From the NCBI GenBank assembly GCA_963738135.1, contig CAVTVK010000003.1, forward strand, positions 124,001 to 188,000: a stretch of DNA of 64,000 nt, in the 5' to 3' direction. This DNA comes from Bog-473 sp963738135. GTDB lineage: Bacteria > Actinomycetota > Acidimicrobiia > Acidimicrobiales > RAAP-2. Below the pieces are notes generated by a model. It ran no database searches. It was given only the letters and a program-made list of their open reading frames with translations, and was not told the origin of the DNA. Both the position numbers and the translations under genes were made by a program. This document shows, piece after piece, positions 27,924 through 37,350 of this stretch (the first letter of the stretch is position 1; every line of letters starts with the position of its first letter).

Positions 27924-28409
27924 ATGACGAGGATTGCGGCACCAGTGAGCGGCATGGGCGAGCACATCGACTGGGCGCTGTTGCGCGCGGACATGGCGGC
28001 AGGGATGGGGAAGCTGTCGGCGGCGGTCTACGGCAACTCGGAGCTACCGGTGCGTGAGCGCGAGGCAGCGCGCTGGACCATCGCGCTGATCAACGACTGC
28101 GCGGTGTGCCGCGACACCCGCGCCCGTGACGGCGAGGCAGCCGGCGCCGGCGAGCCGTTCTACGCGGAGGTGACCGACTGGCGGTCCGCCACCGGGCTCA
28201 GCACTCGCGAGCGGCTGGCGGCGGAGTTCGCCGAACGCTTCGCCCTCGACCACCTGGCCATGGACGACGAATTCTGGGGCCGCCTGCACGACGCCTTCTC
28301 CGAGGCGGAGCTGGCGGACCTCACCATCTGCTGCGGGATGTTCCTCGGGATGGGCCGCACGCTGGCCGTCGTCGGCGTGCGGGCGCCGGACGAGCGCATC
28401 CTCGTCTGA
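27924..28409 (+). CDS. Carboxymuconolactone decarboxylase / AhpD-like family protein
   Basis: A 161-residue all-helical protein of the CMD/AhpD fold. The core reads LPVREREAARWTIALIND followed by CAVCRDTR. In AhpD the motif is CxxC with a His three residues later; here the two Cys are present but that His is Arg, so peroxidase chemistry like AhpD is uncertain. ATG 27924 lies 8 nt after TAGCGT, suggesting a leaderless transcript. It converges with ino1. Confidence 0.78.
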   Translation: MTRIAAPVSGMGEHIDWALLRADMAAGMGKLSAAVYGNSELPVREREAARWTIALINDCAVCRDTRARDGEAAGAGEPFYAEVTDWRSATGLSTRERLAAEFAERFALDHLAMDDEFWGRLHDAFSEAELADLTICCGMFLGMGRTLAVVGVRAPDERILV

Positions 28410-28455
28410 GCCGGCCCGGTCAGGCGGCCGCGCCTGAGACGGCCGCCCCGTCTGG

Positions 28456-29556
<1,101 letters not shown>

Positions 29557-29593
29557 GGACATGTCTCCTTCGATGTCGGTGTGGCGGGTTTCG

Positions 29594-30281
29594 TCAGGCC
29601 ACCGGCTCTGTGCCGGCGGTGACGGACGTGGCGGATGGGGCGGCGGCAGACGTGACCGATGGGCCGGACGTGGCCGATGTGGCAAGGGCGGCGCGTTCGG
29701 ACGCGATGAGGGTGTCGAGCCAGTTGATGTCGCCGGCGACACCGTCGGCGGTGTGCTGGACGACGGAGCGGGCGTAGACGTCGAGGTCGGCGCGGGCGGC
29801 CTCGGCCTCGGCCAGACGTTGCACGAGGAGGGCACGCCGGTGCTCGAGCAGGGCGAGGCGGGCCTGGGGGGCGAGATGCCGGGCAAAAGCCAGGCGCAGC
29901 CCGAAGCTGCGGGCGTCGTCGGTCGCCCCGCTGCCCGCCAGCAGTTCGCCGAAGAGCTGCCGTCCGGCGTCGGTGATGCGGTAGACCTTGCGCCCCCGGC
30001 GGGCCCGGGCGGGGGAGTGCCGGCGGGCCCGCAGGACCGCCCGCTCGCCGCTCAGCGAGCCCGTGGGGGGTGCCGGCGGAGCCGGCGCGGCCGGGCCGCT
30101 CGCCCCCGGTGTCCTCCGTGGCGACCACCGCGCCCGACCTCTCCAGGCGGGTGAGCGCGGGGTAGATGGAGCCGAACGACACGTTGGCCAGAAGTCCCAG
30201 GTGCTCGCGCAATTGGCGCCGAATTTCGTACCCGTGCAGGTCGCGCTCTTCGAGGAGACCCAGGATGGCCAGATCCAACAT
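29594..30281 (-). CDS. PadR family transcriptional regulator (frameshifted)
   Basis: The N-terminal winged helix MLDLAILGLLEERDLHGYEI is followed by NVSFGSIYPALTRLERSGAV. Around 30050-30130 the frame must change; the continuing GRKVYRITDAGRQLFGELLA and the helical dimerisation tail (LLEHRRALLVQRLAEAEAAR) lie in another frame. One extra base explains the 688-nt span. PadR proteins are ligand- or stress-responsive repressors, usually autoregulated. It lies directly upstream of ino1, so it may control inositol synthesis; that is inference. Confidence 0.82.
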
Positions 30282-30291
30282 AACGGAAGAG

Positions 30292-30308
30292 TATATCGGT
30301 TCGATATA
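30292..30308. promoter_or_regulatory. Palindromic operator, probable PadR site
   Basis: TATATCG and CGATATA flank a 3-nt centre, a perfect 7-bp inverted repeat. It ends 10 bp before the padR start codon, where a repressor would block the padR-ino1 transcript. PadR operators are often AT-rich palindromes of this kind. Confidence 0.6.
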
Positions 30309-30393
30309 GCGACAGGACGAATCACGTCGCCGAACGGTCACGACCGTGCCTGATTTGGCGCACAATTGGTGCCCGGCGCCAGGACGAGGGGGG

Positions 30394-30399
30394 TAGCCT
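30394..30399 (+). promoter_or_regulatory. Putative -10 element (TAGCCT) for a leaderless transcript
   Basis: TAGCCT lies 7 nt before the GTG start at 30407, the same layout as at lepB. No Shine-Dalgarno is present in between. Confidence 0.45.
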
Positions 30400-30406
30400 G
30401 GCCGCC

Positions 30407-30853
30407 GTGTCCGTCACCTCGGAGCCGAGGTCACCATCCCGTGCGGTGAGCCCTGACGTCACGGCCCAGGTGGAGTACCGGATCATCCGCAACGGCGTGG
30501 TCCGGGAGGTGGACCGGGGCAAGCTCCTCAAGACGGACGTCTGCGACGCCCACCCTGAATTGCTGCGGGCGGCCCGAAACGTGGGCCGGGCCACCAAGGA
30601 GGTCTGCCCCATCTGCGACGACGGCCGCCTGGTGACGGTCACCTTCGTCTTCGGGGCCAAGCTGCCGCCGGGCGGGCGCTGCCCGGGAACCGCCGCCGAG
30701 CTCAAGGCGCTCTGCCGCCGGCCCGAGCCCGTCCTCTGCTACGAAGTCGAGGTCTGCCCGGCCTGCGCCTGGCACCACCTGATGCGGAAGTATCCCGCCG
30801 GCGGTCGCACGCCGCGCCAGAAGAATCCGAAGAAAGCGACGCCGACGACATGA
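30407..30853 (+). CDS. DUF5318-type zinc-ribbon protein
   Basis: A 148-residue protein with paired cysteines in EVCPICDDG (about 66-70) and EVCPACAWHH (about 121-126), suggesting a zinc ribbon, and a highly charged N-terminal half (VEYRIIRNGVVREVDRGKLL). Rv0049 of M. tuberculosis has this organisation and the same neighbours. The function is unknown. It overlaps panB by 4 bp (ATGA). Confidence 0.78.
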   Translation: MSVTSEPRSPSRAVSPDVTAQVEYRIIRNGVVREVDRGKLLKTDVCDAHPELLRAARNVGRATKEVCPICDDGRLVTVTFVFGAKLPPGGRCPGTAAELKALCRRPEPVLCYEVEVCPACAWHHLMRKYPAGGRTPRQKNPKKATPTT

Positions 30854-31695
30854 GCGACGGTCCGGCCCGCGTCACGGTGCCGGCATTGCGGTCGCGCAAG
30901 CGGCGGAACGGCGACACCCCGATCGTGATGGTGACCGCCTACGACGAGCCGGGGGCCCGCATCGTCTCCGAGGCCGGCGCCGACATCATCCTGGTCGGGG
31001 ACTCCGTGGCCAACACCGTGCTCGGCCACCCCGACACCCTGCATGTCGATATCGAGGTGATGGCCCATCACACCGCCGCGGTGGCGCGGGCGCAGCCGCA
31101 CTGCCTGATCCTCGGCGACATGCCCTGGATGAGCTACCACCTCTCGCCGGACGACGCCGTGCGCAACGCGGCCACCCTGATCCGGGCCGGTGCCCAGGCC
31201 GTCAAGCTCGAGGGCGGGCGGGCCCGCCTCCCCGTGGTGGAGGCGATCATCCGAGCCGAGATCCCCGTGATGGGGCATCTCGGGCTCACGCCCCAGTCCG
31301 TCCTCGCCATGGGCGGCTTCCGGGTGCAGGGCAAGAGCGTCGACGCCGCCAGCGCGCTGCTCGACGCTGCCAAGGCCCTCGCCGCCGCCGGCTGCTTCGG
31401 GTTCGTCATCGAAGGGGTGCCCGACGTGGTGGGCGCCGCTGTGACCGAGCAGCTCGACGTCCCGACGATCGGCATCGGGGCCGGCCCCGCCTGCGACGGC
31501 CAGGTGCTGGTCTTCCACGACCTGCTGGGCCTGGGCAAGGGCACCCCGCCCAAATTCGTGCGCCAGTACGCCGACGTCGGCCGCATCGCCACCGAGGCCA
31601 TCGCCGCCTTCGCCGACGACGTGCGCCGCGGGAACTTCCCGGGCGACGCCGAGACCTATCACGCCCCCGCCGGCCTGGGCGACGCCCTGAGCTGA
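30850..31695 (+). CDS. panB: 3-methyl-2-oxobutanoate hydroxymethyltransferase
   Basis: A 281-residue PanB that makes ketopantoate, the first committed step to pantothenate and CoA. Family blocks are VMVTAYDEPGARIVSEAGAD, ILVGDSVANTVLGH, VKLEGG, PVMGHLGLTPQSV and TIGIGAGPACDGQVLVFHDL; metal-binding Asp and Glu occur in these blocks. In mycobacteria this interval, between the Rv0049-type gene and rpsF, holds ponA1 instead, so panB is a local replacement or insertion. Confidence 0.95.
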   Translation: MSDGPARVTVPALRSRKRRNGDTPIVMVTAYDEPGARIVSEAGADIILVGDSVANTVLGHPDTLHVDIEVMAHHTAAVARAQPHCLILGDMPWMSYHLSPDDAVRNAATLIRAGAQAVKLEGGRARLPVVEAIIRAEIPVMGHLGLTPQSVLAMGGFRVQGKSVDAASALLDAAKALAAAGCFGFVIEGVPDVVGAAVTEQLDVPTIGIGAGPACDGQVLVFHDLLGLGKGTPPKFVRQYADVGRIATEAIAAFADDVRRGNFPGDAETYHAPAGLGDALS

Positions 31696-31723
31696 CGTCC
31701 CGAGCCGACCGAGCCGACCCGAG

Positions 31724-31753
31724 CTGACGCCCTGAGCCGGGGACGGCTAGCAT
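31724..31753 (+). promoter_or_regulatory. Possible rpsF promoter
   Basis: CTGACG (31724-31729) and TAGCAT (31748-31753) are separated by 18 nt, upstream of a leader of about 70 nt before rpsF. The leader has short GC-rich inverted repeats that could be an S6/S18-type autoregulatory element, but I could not match the known structure. Confidence 0.3.
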
Positions 31754-31829
31754 GGCTCCCCGCAACAGACCCTGCTCCTGACCGTCAGGGGCCCGGGCAC
31801 GACCCGGTCCAGAGGGAGGTACGCCGCTC

Positions 31830-32156
31830 ATGCGGCCCTACGAAGTCATGGCCATCTTTGAGGCCACCACCGAACCGACGGTGATTCAGGGCGTGCTCGA
31901 CCAGGCCCTCGATGTGATCCGCACCACCGGCGGCACGCCCGGCGCCATCGACCGCTGGGGCAAGCGCACCTTGGCCTACGAGGTCAACCACAAGCGCGAG
32001 GGGTACTACGTCGTGGTGGAATTCACCGCCGAGCCCGAGACCGTGGCCGCTCTGGACCGCATGCTCGGCCTGGCCGACGAGATCGTCCGCCACAAGGTCG
32101 TGCGCCTGCCGGACCACAAGGCCCCGGCCGCGACGGCCGCGCCCGCGGCGAGCTGA
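31830..32156 (+). CDS. rpsF: 30S ribosomal protein bS6
   Basis: A 108-residue bS6 with RPYEVMAIFEATTEP, then RWGKRTLAYEVNHKREGYYV and a short Ala/Pro tail. It binds 16S rRNA next to bS18 in the 30S platform. GGGAGG lies 8 nt before the start. It leads the conserved rpsF-ssb-rpsR-rplI cluster. Confidence 0.96.
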   Translation: MRPYEVMAIFEATTEPTVIQGVLDQALDVIRTTGGTPGAIDRWGKRTLAYEVNHKREGYYVVVEFTAEPETVAALDRMLGLADEIVRHKVVRLPDHKAPAATAAPAAS

Positions 32157-32178
32157 CGGGCCGGCGAGAGGAGCAGAG

Positions 32179-32673
32179 ATGGCGACAGACAACAGCGTGA
32201 CGCTGGTCGGGAACGTGACCCGCGACCCCGAGCTGCGCTTCACCAACACCGGACAGGCCAACGTGACGTTCGGGCTGGCGGTCAACCGCCGCTGGCAGAA
32301 CCGCCAGACCCAGGAGTGGGAGGAAGCCACCTCCTTCTTCGACGTGGTGTGCTGGCGCGAGATGGCCGAGAACGTGAGCGAGACCATCACCCGGGGGGCC
32401 CGGGTCATGGTGGCCGGTCGCCTCGAGCAGCGCAGCTGGGAGACCCAGGAGGGCGACCGGCGTTCCAAGGTCGAGGTGGTGGCGGACGAGATCGGTCCGT
32501 CGCTGCGCTGGGCCACGGCACAGATCACCAAGAACGAGCGGCGCGGCCCCGGGGAGTACAGCCGGGGTGGCGGAGGTGGTGGGGGCGGCCGTCCGGCCGC
32601 CGCTCCGCCGGCACAACCCCAGCCCGCGGCGGATGCCGCACCGGGCTACGGATTCGACGAGGAGCCCTTCTGA
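32179..32673 (+). CDS. ssb: Single-stranded DNA-binding protein
   Basis: A 164-residue SSB. The OB fold starts DNSVTLVGNVTRDPELRFT and has SFFDVVCWREMAENVSETI. A Gly-rich linker (about 123-135) leads to the acidic tip DEEPF that binds replication proteins, slightly diverged from the usual DDDIPF. Its stop overlaps the rpsR start (TGATG). Confidence 0.96.
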   Translation: MATDNSVTLVGNVTRDPELRFTNTGQANVTFGLAVNRRWQNRQTQEWEEATSFFDVVCWREMAENVSETITRGARVMVAGRLEQRSWETQEGDRRSKVEVVADEIGPSLRWATAQITKNERRGPGEYSRGGGGGGGGRPAAAPPAQPQPAADAAPGYGFDEEPF

Positions 32674-33170
32674 TGGCACGAAACAACCAGCGCGGCGGGA
32701 CGACGTCACGGCGCGCCCCCAAGGATCTCGGCCGCCGGGTCAAGAAGAAGCCCTGCGCGCTGTGCCGCGACAAGGTCGAGTGGGTCGACTACAAGGACGT
32801 CCCCATGTTGCGCAAGTACATGAGCGACCGGGGCAAGATCCGCTCGCGCCGGGTGACGGGCAACTGCGCCCAGCACCAGCGCGCCCTCGCCATGGCGATC
32901 AAGACGGCGCGTGAGCTCGTGCTGCTGCCCTATACGCAACGCACCGTGACGGAGCGCCCGGGTGGGCGCGGCGGGCGCGACCGGGGTGAGCGCACGCTCG
33001 ATTCGGTGCCGACGGAATCTCCTCGGCCGCGCCCCTCCGCTGCTGCACCCGAGGCGCCGGCGCCGGCCGAATCGGCTGAGGCCGTCGTCGAGGAGGCCGT
33101 GGCGGACGCCGAGGCCGGCGCCGTGGTCGAAGTCGTGGTGGAGCCGGCCGACGCGGGAGCGGACGCATGA
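32673..33170 (+). CDS. rpsR: 30S ribosomal protein bS18 with long acidic C-terminal extension
   Basis: The first 80 residues are a normal bS18 (KKKPCALCRDKVEWVDYKD, GKIRSRRVTGNCAQHQRALA) of the zinc-binding type, with CxxC and a later CxxH. About 80 further residues are low complexity: an Arg/Gly-rich stretch, then an Ala/Glu/Val/Pro-rich acidic tail with net negative charge. Most bS18 proteins end near residue 80. The frame is open and the stop overlaps the rplI start by 4 bp, so the extension looks genuine. Confidence 0.92.
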   Translation: MARNNQRGGTTSRRAPKDLGRRVKKKPCALCRDKVEWVDYKDVPMLRKYMSDRGKIRSRRVTGNCAQHQRALAMAIKTARELVLLPYTQRTVTERPGGRGGRDRGERTLDSVPTESPRPRPSAAAPEAPAPAESAEAVVEEAVADAEAGAVVEVVVEPADAGADA

Positions 33171-33616
33171 GGGTCGTGCTGCGAGACGACGTCGCCGGCG
33201 TCGGACGCCGGGGTGACATCGTCAAGGTGGCGGGCGGATTCGCCCGGAACTTCCTTCTGCCCGAGGGCCGGGCCATCGTGGCCACCGAGGGCGTCGAGGG
33301 CCAGGCGGAGCAGATGCGACGCGGGCGTGACCAGCGCGAGGCGCAGGATCGCGGTGCGGCGGAGGCGCAGGCCACCGTCCTGGCCGGTGCCGTGATCCCG
33401 ATCGCCGCCCGGGCGTCGGGGGCCGGCCGTCTCTTCGGCTCCATCGGCCCTGCCGACGTGGTGGAGGCCATCAAGGCCGCCAAGGGGATCGAGGTGGACC
33501 GCAAGCACATCCTGCTCCCCGAGCACATCAAGGAGACGGGGTCGTTCGAGGTGACGGTCGAGTTGTTCCGCGACGTCGTCACCATCGTGACGGTGGAGGT
33601 CTCGGCCGCCGCCTGA
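33167..33616 (+). CDS. rplI: 50S ribosomal protein bL9
   Basis: A 149-residue bL9. The N-terminal rRNA-binding domain reads RVVLRDDVAGVGRRGDIVKV and GGFARNFLLPEGRA; a helical connector and the C-terminal domain (KHILLPEHIKETGSFEVTVE) follow. It ends the rpsF-ssb-rpsR-rplI run. A 205-bp gap separates it from dnaB. Confidence 0.95.
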   Translation: MRVVLRDDVAGVGRRGDIVKVAGGFARNFLLPEGRAIVATEGVEGQAEQMRRGRDQREAQDRGAAEAQATVLAGAVIPIAARASGAGRLFGSIGPADVVEAIKAAKGIEVDRKHILLPEHIKETGSFEVTVELFRDVVTIVTVEVSAAA

Positions 33617-33707
33617 CCAGGGCGAATCCGCCGCTCCGGCCACGGCGGCATCCGCGCGCTGTCACACCCCGCTGCCCATGATGTGGGCGTGCCGATTTGC
33701 GCTTTTG

Positions 33708-33770
33708 GTGGTCCACAGTCGCTGACCACTCGTGCACCGTTTATCCACACGCACGGGTCTCTTACCCACA
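33708..33770 (+). promoter_or_regulatory. DnaA-box cluster upstream of dnaB
   Basis: A perfect TTATCCACA lies at 33741-33749, with TTACCCACA (8/9) at 33762-33770 and a weaker TGGTCCACA at 33708-33716, all in the same orientation. They sit in the 205-bp rplI-dnaB gap. This is a better match to the DnaA consensus than anything in the dnaN-dnaA gap. DnaA control of dnaB is the simplest reading. Confidence 0.5.
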
Positions 33771-33821
33771 CCTATTGGGGCCTTACGTTCCCCAGACCCC
33801 GACCGGCAGAGTAAGTGAGCC

Positions 33822-35213
33822 GTGGTCCAAGCCTTTGACGACACCCGACCCCGTCCCCTCCGGACGGCCCCCACCCCTCTGCCGAGCGGCGCCCGGGTGC
33901 CGCCGCACGACGTCGAGGCGGAGGAGTCGTTGCTCGGGGCCATGCTGCTCTCCAACGACGCAGCGTCGGTCGGCATAGAGAAGTGCGCTGCGGCCGACTT
34001 CTACAAGCCGGCGCACGGCCACATCTTCGGTGCCATCCAGGCGCTCATGGAGCGGGGCGAAGCGATCGACGCCGTGACGGTGACCGACGAGCTGAAGCGC
34101 TCGGGCGTGTTGGAGGCGGTCGGTGACCGCTCCATCTTCATTTCGCTCTGGCCAACACGCCGTCGATCGCCAACGCGCGCCACTACGCCGAAATCGTCGA
34201 GGAGCACGCGCTGCTGCGCAAGCTCATCGGCGTCGCCGGGGACATCGCCGACATCGGCTACTCGGTGCCCGAGGACGTCAAGGCGGCCGTCGACGAGGCG
34301 GAGCAGATGGTCTTCAACGTCGGCGAGCGTCGCACGGTCGGACACCATGCTGCCGCTGCACGAGCTGCTGGGCGCGGGGCTCGACCGCATCGAGGAGTTG
34401 GGGCAGCGCGGCTCGGCCATCACCGGGGTGGCCACCGGCTACCACGAGCTGGACAAGATCCTGCTCGGCTTCCAACCCTCGTCGCTCAACATCGTGGGGG
34501 CCCGGCCGGGCATGGGGAAGACGAGCTTCGCCCTGGGCGTTCTGGCCAATGTCGGCCTGCAGTCGCAGCGCCCGGCCCTCCTCTTCTCCCTCGAGATGGG
34601 CCATCTGGAGCTGACGCAGCGCCTGCTGGCCTCCGAGGCCGAGGTGAACGGGCAGAGCCTGCAGACCGGCCGGATCCGCACCCAGGACTGGAGCAAGATC
34701 GGCATGGCCGTCACGCGGCTGTCCGGAGCGCCGATCTTCATCGACGACAACCCGAACGTCACGGTCATGGACATCCGGGCCCGGGCGCGCCGGCTCAAGA
34801 AGTCGGAGGGCGACCTCGGCATCGTCGTCGTCGACTACCTGCAGTTGATGACCGGCCGCGGCCGGGCCGAGAACCGCCAGACCGAGGTGGCCGAGATCAG
34901 CCGCGGCCTCAAGATCCTGGCCCGCGAGCTCGAGGTGCCCGTCGTCGCCCTGTCGCAGCTCTCCCGGAACCTCGAGTCACGGCAGGACAAGACGCCGCAA
35001 CTGTCGGACCTCCGAGAGTCGGGGTCGCTCGAGCAGGATGCGGACGTCGTGTTGTTCATCTACCGCGAGTCCGAGTACAACGACGAGGTACCGATCGACC
35101 GGGCCGACGACGCGCTGATCGAAGTGGCCAAGCATCGAAACGGCCCGACCGGCAAGGCCAACCTGCTGTTCTTGAAGCAGTACGCCCGCTTCGAGAACCA
35201 CCGCGGCGTCTAG
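33822..35213 (+). CDS. dnaB: Replicative DNA helicase DnaB (paired frameshifts)
   Basis: The hexameric helicase of the replication fork. The N-terminal domain (PPHDVEAEESLLGAMLLSND) and the RecA-like domain (Walker A ARPGMGKTSFALG, then VVVDYLQLMTGRG and VALSQLSRNLESR) share one frame. Between about 34145 and 34335 the true sequence is in another frame: LANTPSIANARHYAEIVEEH and VKAAVDEAEQMVFNVGE. A missing base near 34145 and an extra base near 34335 explain it. Since dnaB is essential, sequence error is likely. No intein was seen. Confidence 0.92.
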   Translation: MVQAFDDTRPRPLRTAPTPLPSGARVPPHDVEAEESLLGAMLLSNDAASVGIEKCAAADFYKPAHGHIFGAIQALMERGEAIDAVTVTDELKRSGVLEAVGDRSIFISLWPTRRRSPTRATTPKSSRSTRCCASSSASPGTSPTSATRCPRTSRRPSTRRSRWSSTSASVARSDTMLPLHELLGAGLDRIEELGQRGSAITGVATGYHELDKILLGFQPSSLNIVGARPGMGKTSFALGVLANVGLQSQRPALLFSLEMGHLELTQRLLASEAEVNGQSLQTGRIRTQDWSKIGMAVTRLSGAPIFIDDNPNVTVMDIRARARRLKKSEGDLGIVVVDYLQLMTGRGRAENRQTEVAEISRGLKILARELEVPVVALSQLSRNLESRQDKTPQLSDLRESGSLEQDADVVLFIYRESEYNDEVPIDRADDALIEVAKHRNGPTGKANLLFLKQYARFENHRGV

Positions 35214-35231
35214 GAGGGCTGCCCCCGGCCG

Positions 35232-36118
35232 TCAGGCCGAGGCTGCCGGCAGCACGAAGTGCTCGACGGCGTACGCGAAACCCTCGTCCTCGTTGCTCCG
35301 CGAGATCTCGTGCGCCGCCTCCTTCGCCTCCGGATCGGCGTTGCCCATGGCGATGCTGAGGCCTGAATGGTCGAACATCAAAATGTCGTTGGGCTGGTCG
35401 CCGATGGTGGCGATCTCCTCGGGCTCGAGCGCGTAGCGGCGGGCCAGGTACCGGGCGACCTCACCCTTGTTGGCCTGCGGGTGCGTGACGTCGAGGTAGT
35501 ACGGCTGGGAGGCCGCCGCGGTCACGTGGTCGCCGAACTGCTTCACGGCGGCCCTGGCGGCTCTGTCGATGGCGTCGTGGTCGTCGCTGACACCGACCAG
35601 CTTGACGACGCCTGTCGGTCAACCCGTCGAAGGTCTTCTGTACCTTGGGCTCGAACTTGACGGTCCAGGCCTCCCGGTCGACGTGCGGGGCCTTGGGGTC
35701 GGTGCACGTACCAGTCGGCGCCACGGTAGAGCCACACGTCGAGGTCGAAGGACTTCATGTGGTCGACGACGGGCAGCACGAGGTCTTCGGGGATGGCATG
35801 CTCTTCGAGGACCGCCAGGTCCTTGTCCACCATCAGGCCGCCGTTGAAGGCGGCGATGGGCGTGTCGATCTGCAGGGGATCCACCAGCATCTCCATGCCG
35901 CGGGGCGGCCGGCCGCTGGTCAGCGCGAAGAGCACGCCGGCCTGGCGCAGGCTGCGCACGGCGGCGACGGCGTCGTCGGTGAGGACCTTGTCCTGGGTGA
36001 CCAGCGTCCCGTCCACGTCGGCCAGGAAGAGACGGATGGGGGGCGCAGGCTTTTGGGGTGGCGCGTCGTGGGGAGCGATGGGCCGATGGTAGGCGCCGCC
36101 GCCCGGCCGCGTGTCCAT
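35232..36118 (-). CDS. HAD-superfamily Cof-type phosphatase (two frameshifts)
   Basis: Motif I is LFLADVDGTLVTQD and motif II FALTSGRPPRG; the cap follows, and motif IV with GDQPNDILMFDHSGLSIAMG is near the end, diagnostic for Cof/IIB sugar-phosphate phosphatases. The frame changes near 35705 (after ADWYVH) and near 35618 (before GVVKLVGVSDDHDAIDR); an extra base at each site restores about 294 residues. ATG 36118 gives an N-terminus with a Pro-rich lead-in. The substrate is unknown. Confidence 0.82.
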
Positions 36119-36158
36119 GCACGCGCATGCGTGGCACGGGCCCGGGTATACCGATGCC

Positions 36159-36561
36159 ATGGCGCACAACGGCATCCCTGACAGCCACCGCGACCTCCTG
36201 CTAGGGTGACTTCCTCACTCTGGCCACCGTGGGCGAGGACGGCTACCCGCAGGTGTCCGAGGTGTGGTTCGTGGCCGAGGGCGACCAGGTCGCCATGTCA
36301 CTGAACACGCGGCGCCAGAAGGTGAAGAACCTCGAGACCGAACCGGCCTGCACCGTGCTCCTCCTCGACCTGCAGAACCCCTACCGCTACCTGGAGATCC
36401 GGGGCACCGCCGTGGTGGCGCCCGACGAGGACCGTGCCTTCGCCGAACTGGTCGGCACCAAGTACAACGCCGACCTGCGCGAGCACGACGCGCCCGGTGA
36501 CCGCCGCGTCATCGTGCGGATCGTCCCCGTCCACGTCAATGCGGTGGACATGAGCGGCTAG
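36159..36561 (+). CDS. PPOX-class flavin/F420-dependent protein (frameshift in a GGG run)
   Basis: ATG 36159 begins MAHNGIPDSHRDLLLG, then a TGA appears; one extra G in GGG at 36204-36206 is responsible. Removing it gives DFLTLATVGEDGYPQVSEVW, the standard start of the split-barrel PPOX fold, and a 133-residue protein with SLNTRRQKVKNLE and YRYLEIRGTAVV. Such proteins bind FMN or F420. A TATACC box lies 6 nt before the ATG. Its stop shares CTAG with the stop of the converging membrane gene. Confidence 0.8.
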
Positions 36562-37334
36562 GCGGGCGTCTGGGCCGGCGCCGGCCCGCGCCGACGGGCC
36601 CGTCCGGCCACCGCCGCTGTCCCGGCGAGCAGGACGAGGGTCAGGGCGGCCCAGGGCGAGAGCACCGCGGCGAAGGCAACGGCCACTGCCACCTCGCAGG
36701 CCACCACGGCGGCGAGGACGATGCGGCCCGACCTCGGTGAAGCGTCGGTGGAACGTCGCCAGGGCGGTCGGACTGGTGATGCCCCGCCCGAGCAGGACGG
36801 CCAGGCCACGCACCAACCCGAACACCACGCCGACGGCCAGCGCGGTGCCGGGACTGGCCGTCAGGGCGGCCAGGACGATCATGAGGTAGAGCGCCGCTGT
36901 CTTGATGTAGGTGACGAGCCCGGCGCCGATCTGCCAGCCGAACCCAGCGCCGTAGACCCACGGGCGGAATTGGTCAAGCCAGCGCTCGTTCACCTGCCGG
37001 GAGTGAAAGGGCAGGCGGAACCCGCCGAGGCGCGAGTCGGAAGCGGCGGCGAGGATGGCGGCGGCACAGGCATGCGCTTGCCACGACGACATCCGAGGGC
37101 GCGGCGAGGTGCACGCCGAGGGCCAGTGCGGCCATGACGAGTCCGAGCGCTGCCCCGCCGGCCGTGCCGCCGACGATGAACCAGGCCGCCGTGCTGCGGT
37201 AACGGTGGCCCCGGCCCTGCTCGGCCAATGGGGTCACCGTGGCCAGCATGGAGACGCCGCAGGGTGACCAGGTCGAGCGGACCGCCGCCAGCAACGGCGA
37301 CCAGCACGGCCGCCGCGATCACGAGCGCGTGCAT
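36558..37334 (-). CDS. Multi-pass membrane protein ending the mau-like operon (several frameshifts)
   Basis: Reading across frames gives about 258 residues with six or so helices: HALVIAAAVLVAVAGG; STAAWFIVGGTAGGAALGL with VMAALALGVHLA; WQIGAGLVTYIKTAALYL; LTASPGTALAVGVVFGLV; and RIVLAAVVACEVAVAVAFAA. Frame changes are needed near 37260, 37085 and 36730. Its ATG follows GGGAG and lies 17 nt after the Cys-rich gene. No family recognised; the position suggests a role in maturing or anchoring the operon product. Confidence 0.6.
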
Positions 37335-37350
37335 GGGATCTCCCTTCGCG

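Noticed and set aside
29557..29886. N-terminal extension of ino1
   Set aside because: The open upstream frame is Pro/Ser/Arg-rich and antisense to nothing conserved; the AAGGAG and family length point to ATG 29556.
31754..31829. S6/S18 autoregulatory RNA leader before rpsF
   Set aside because: GC-rich inverted repeats exist, but I could not match the conserved CCG-bulge structure by eye.
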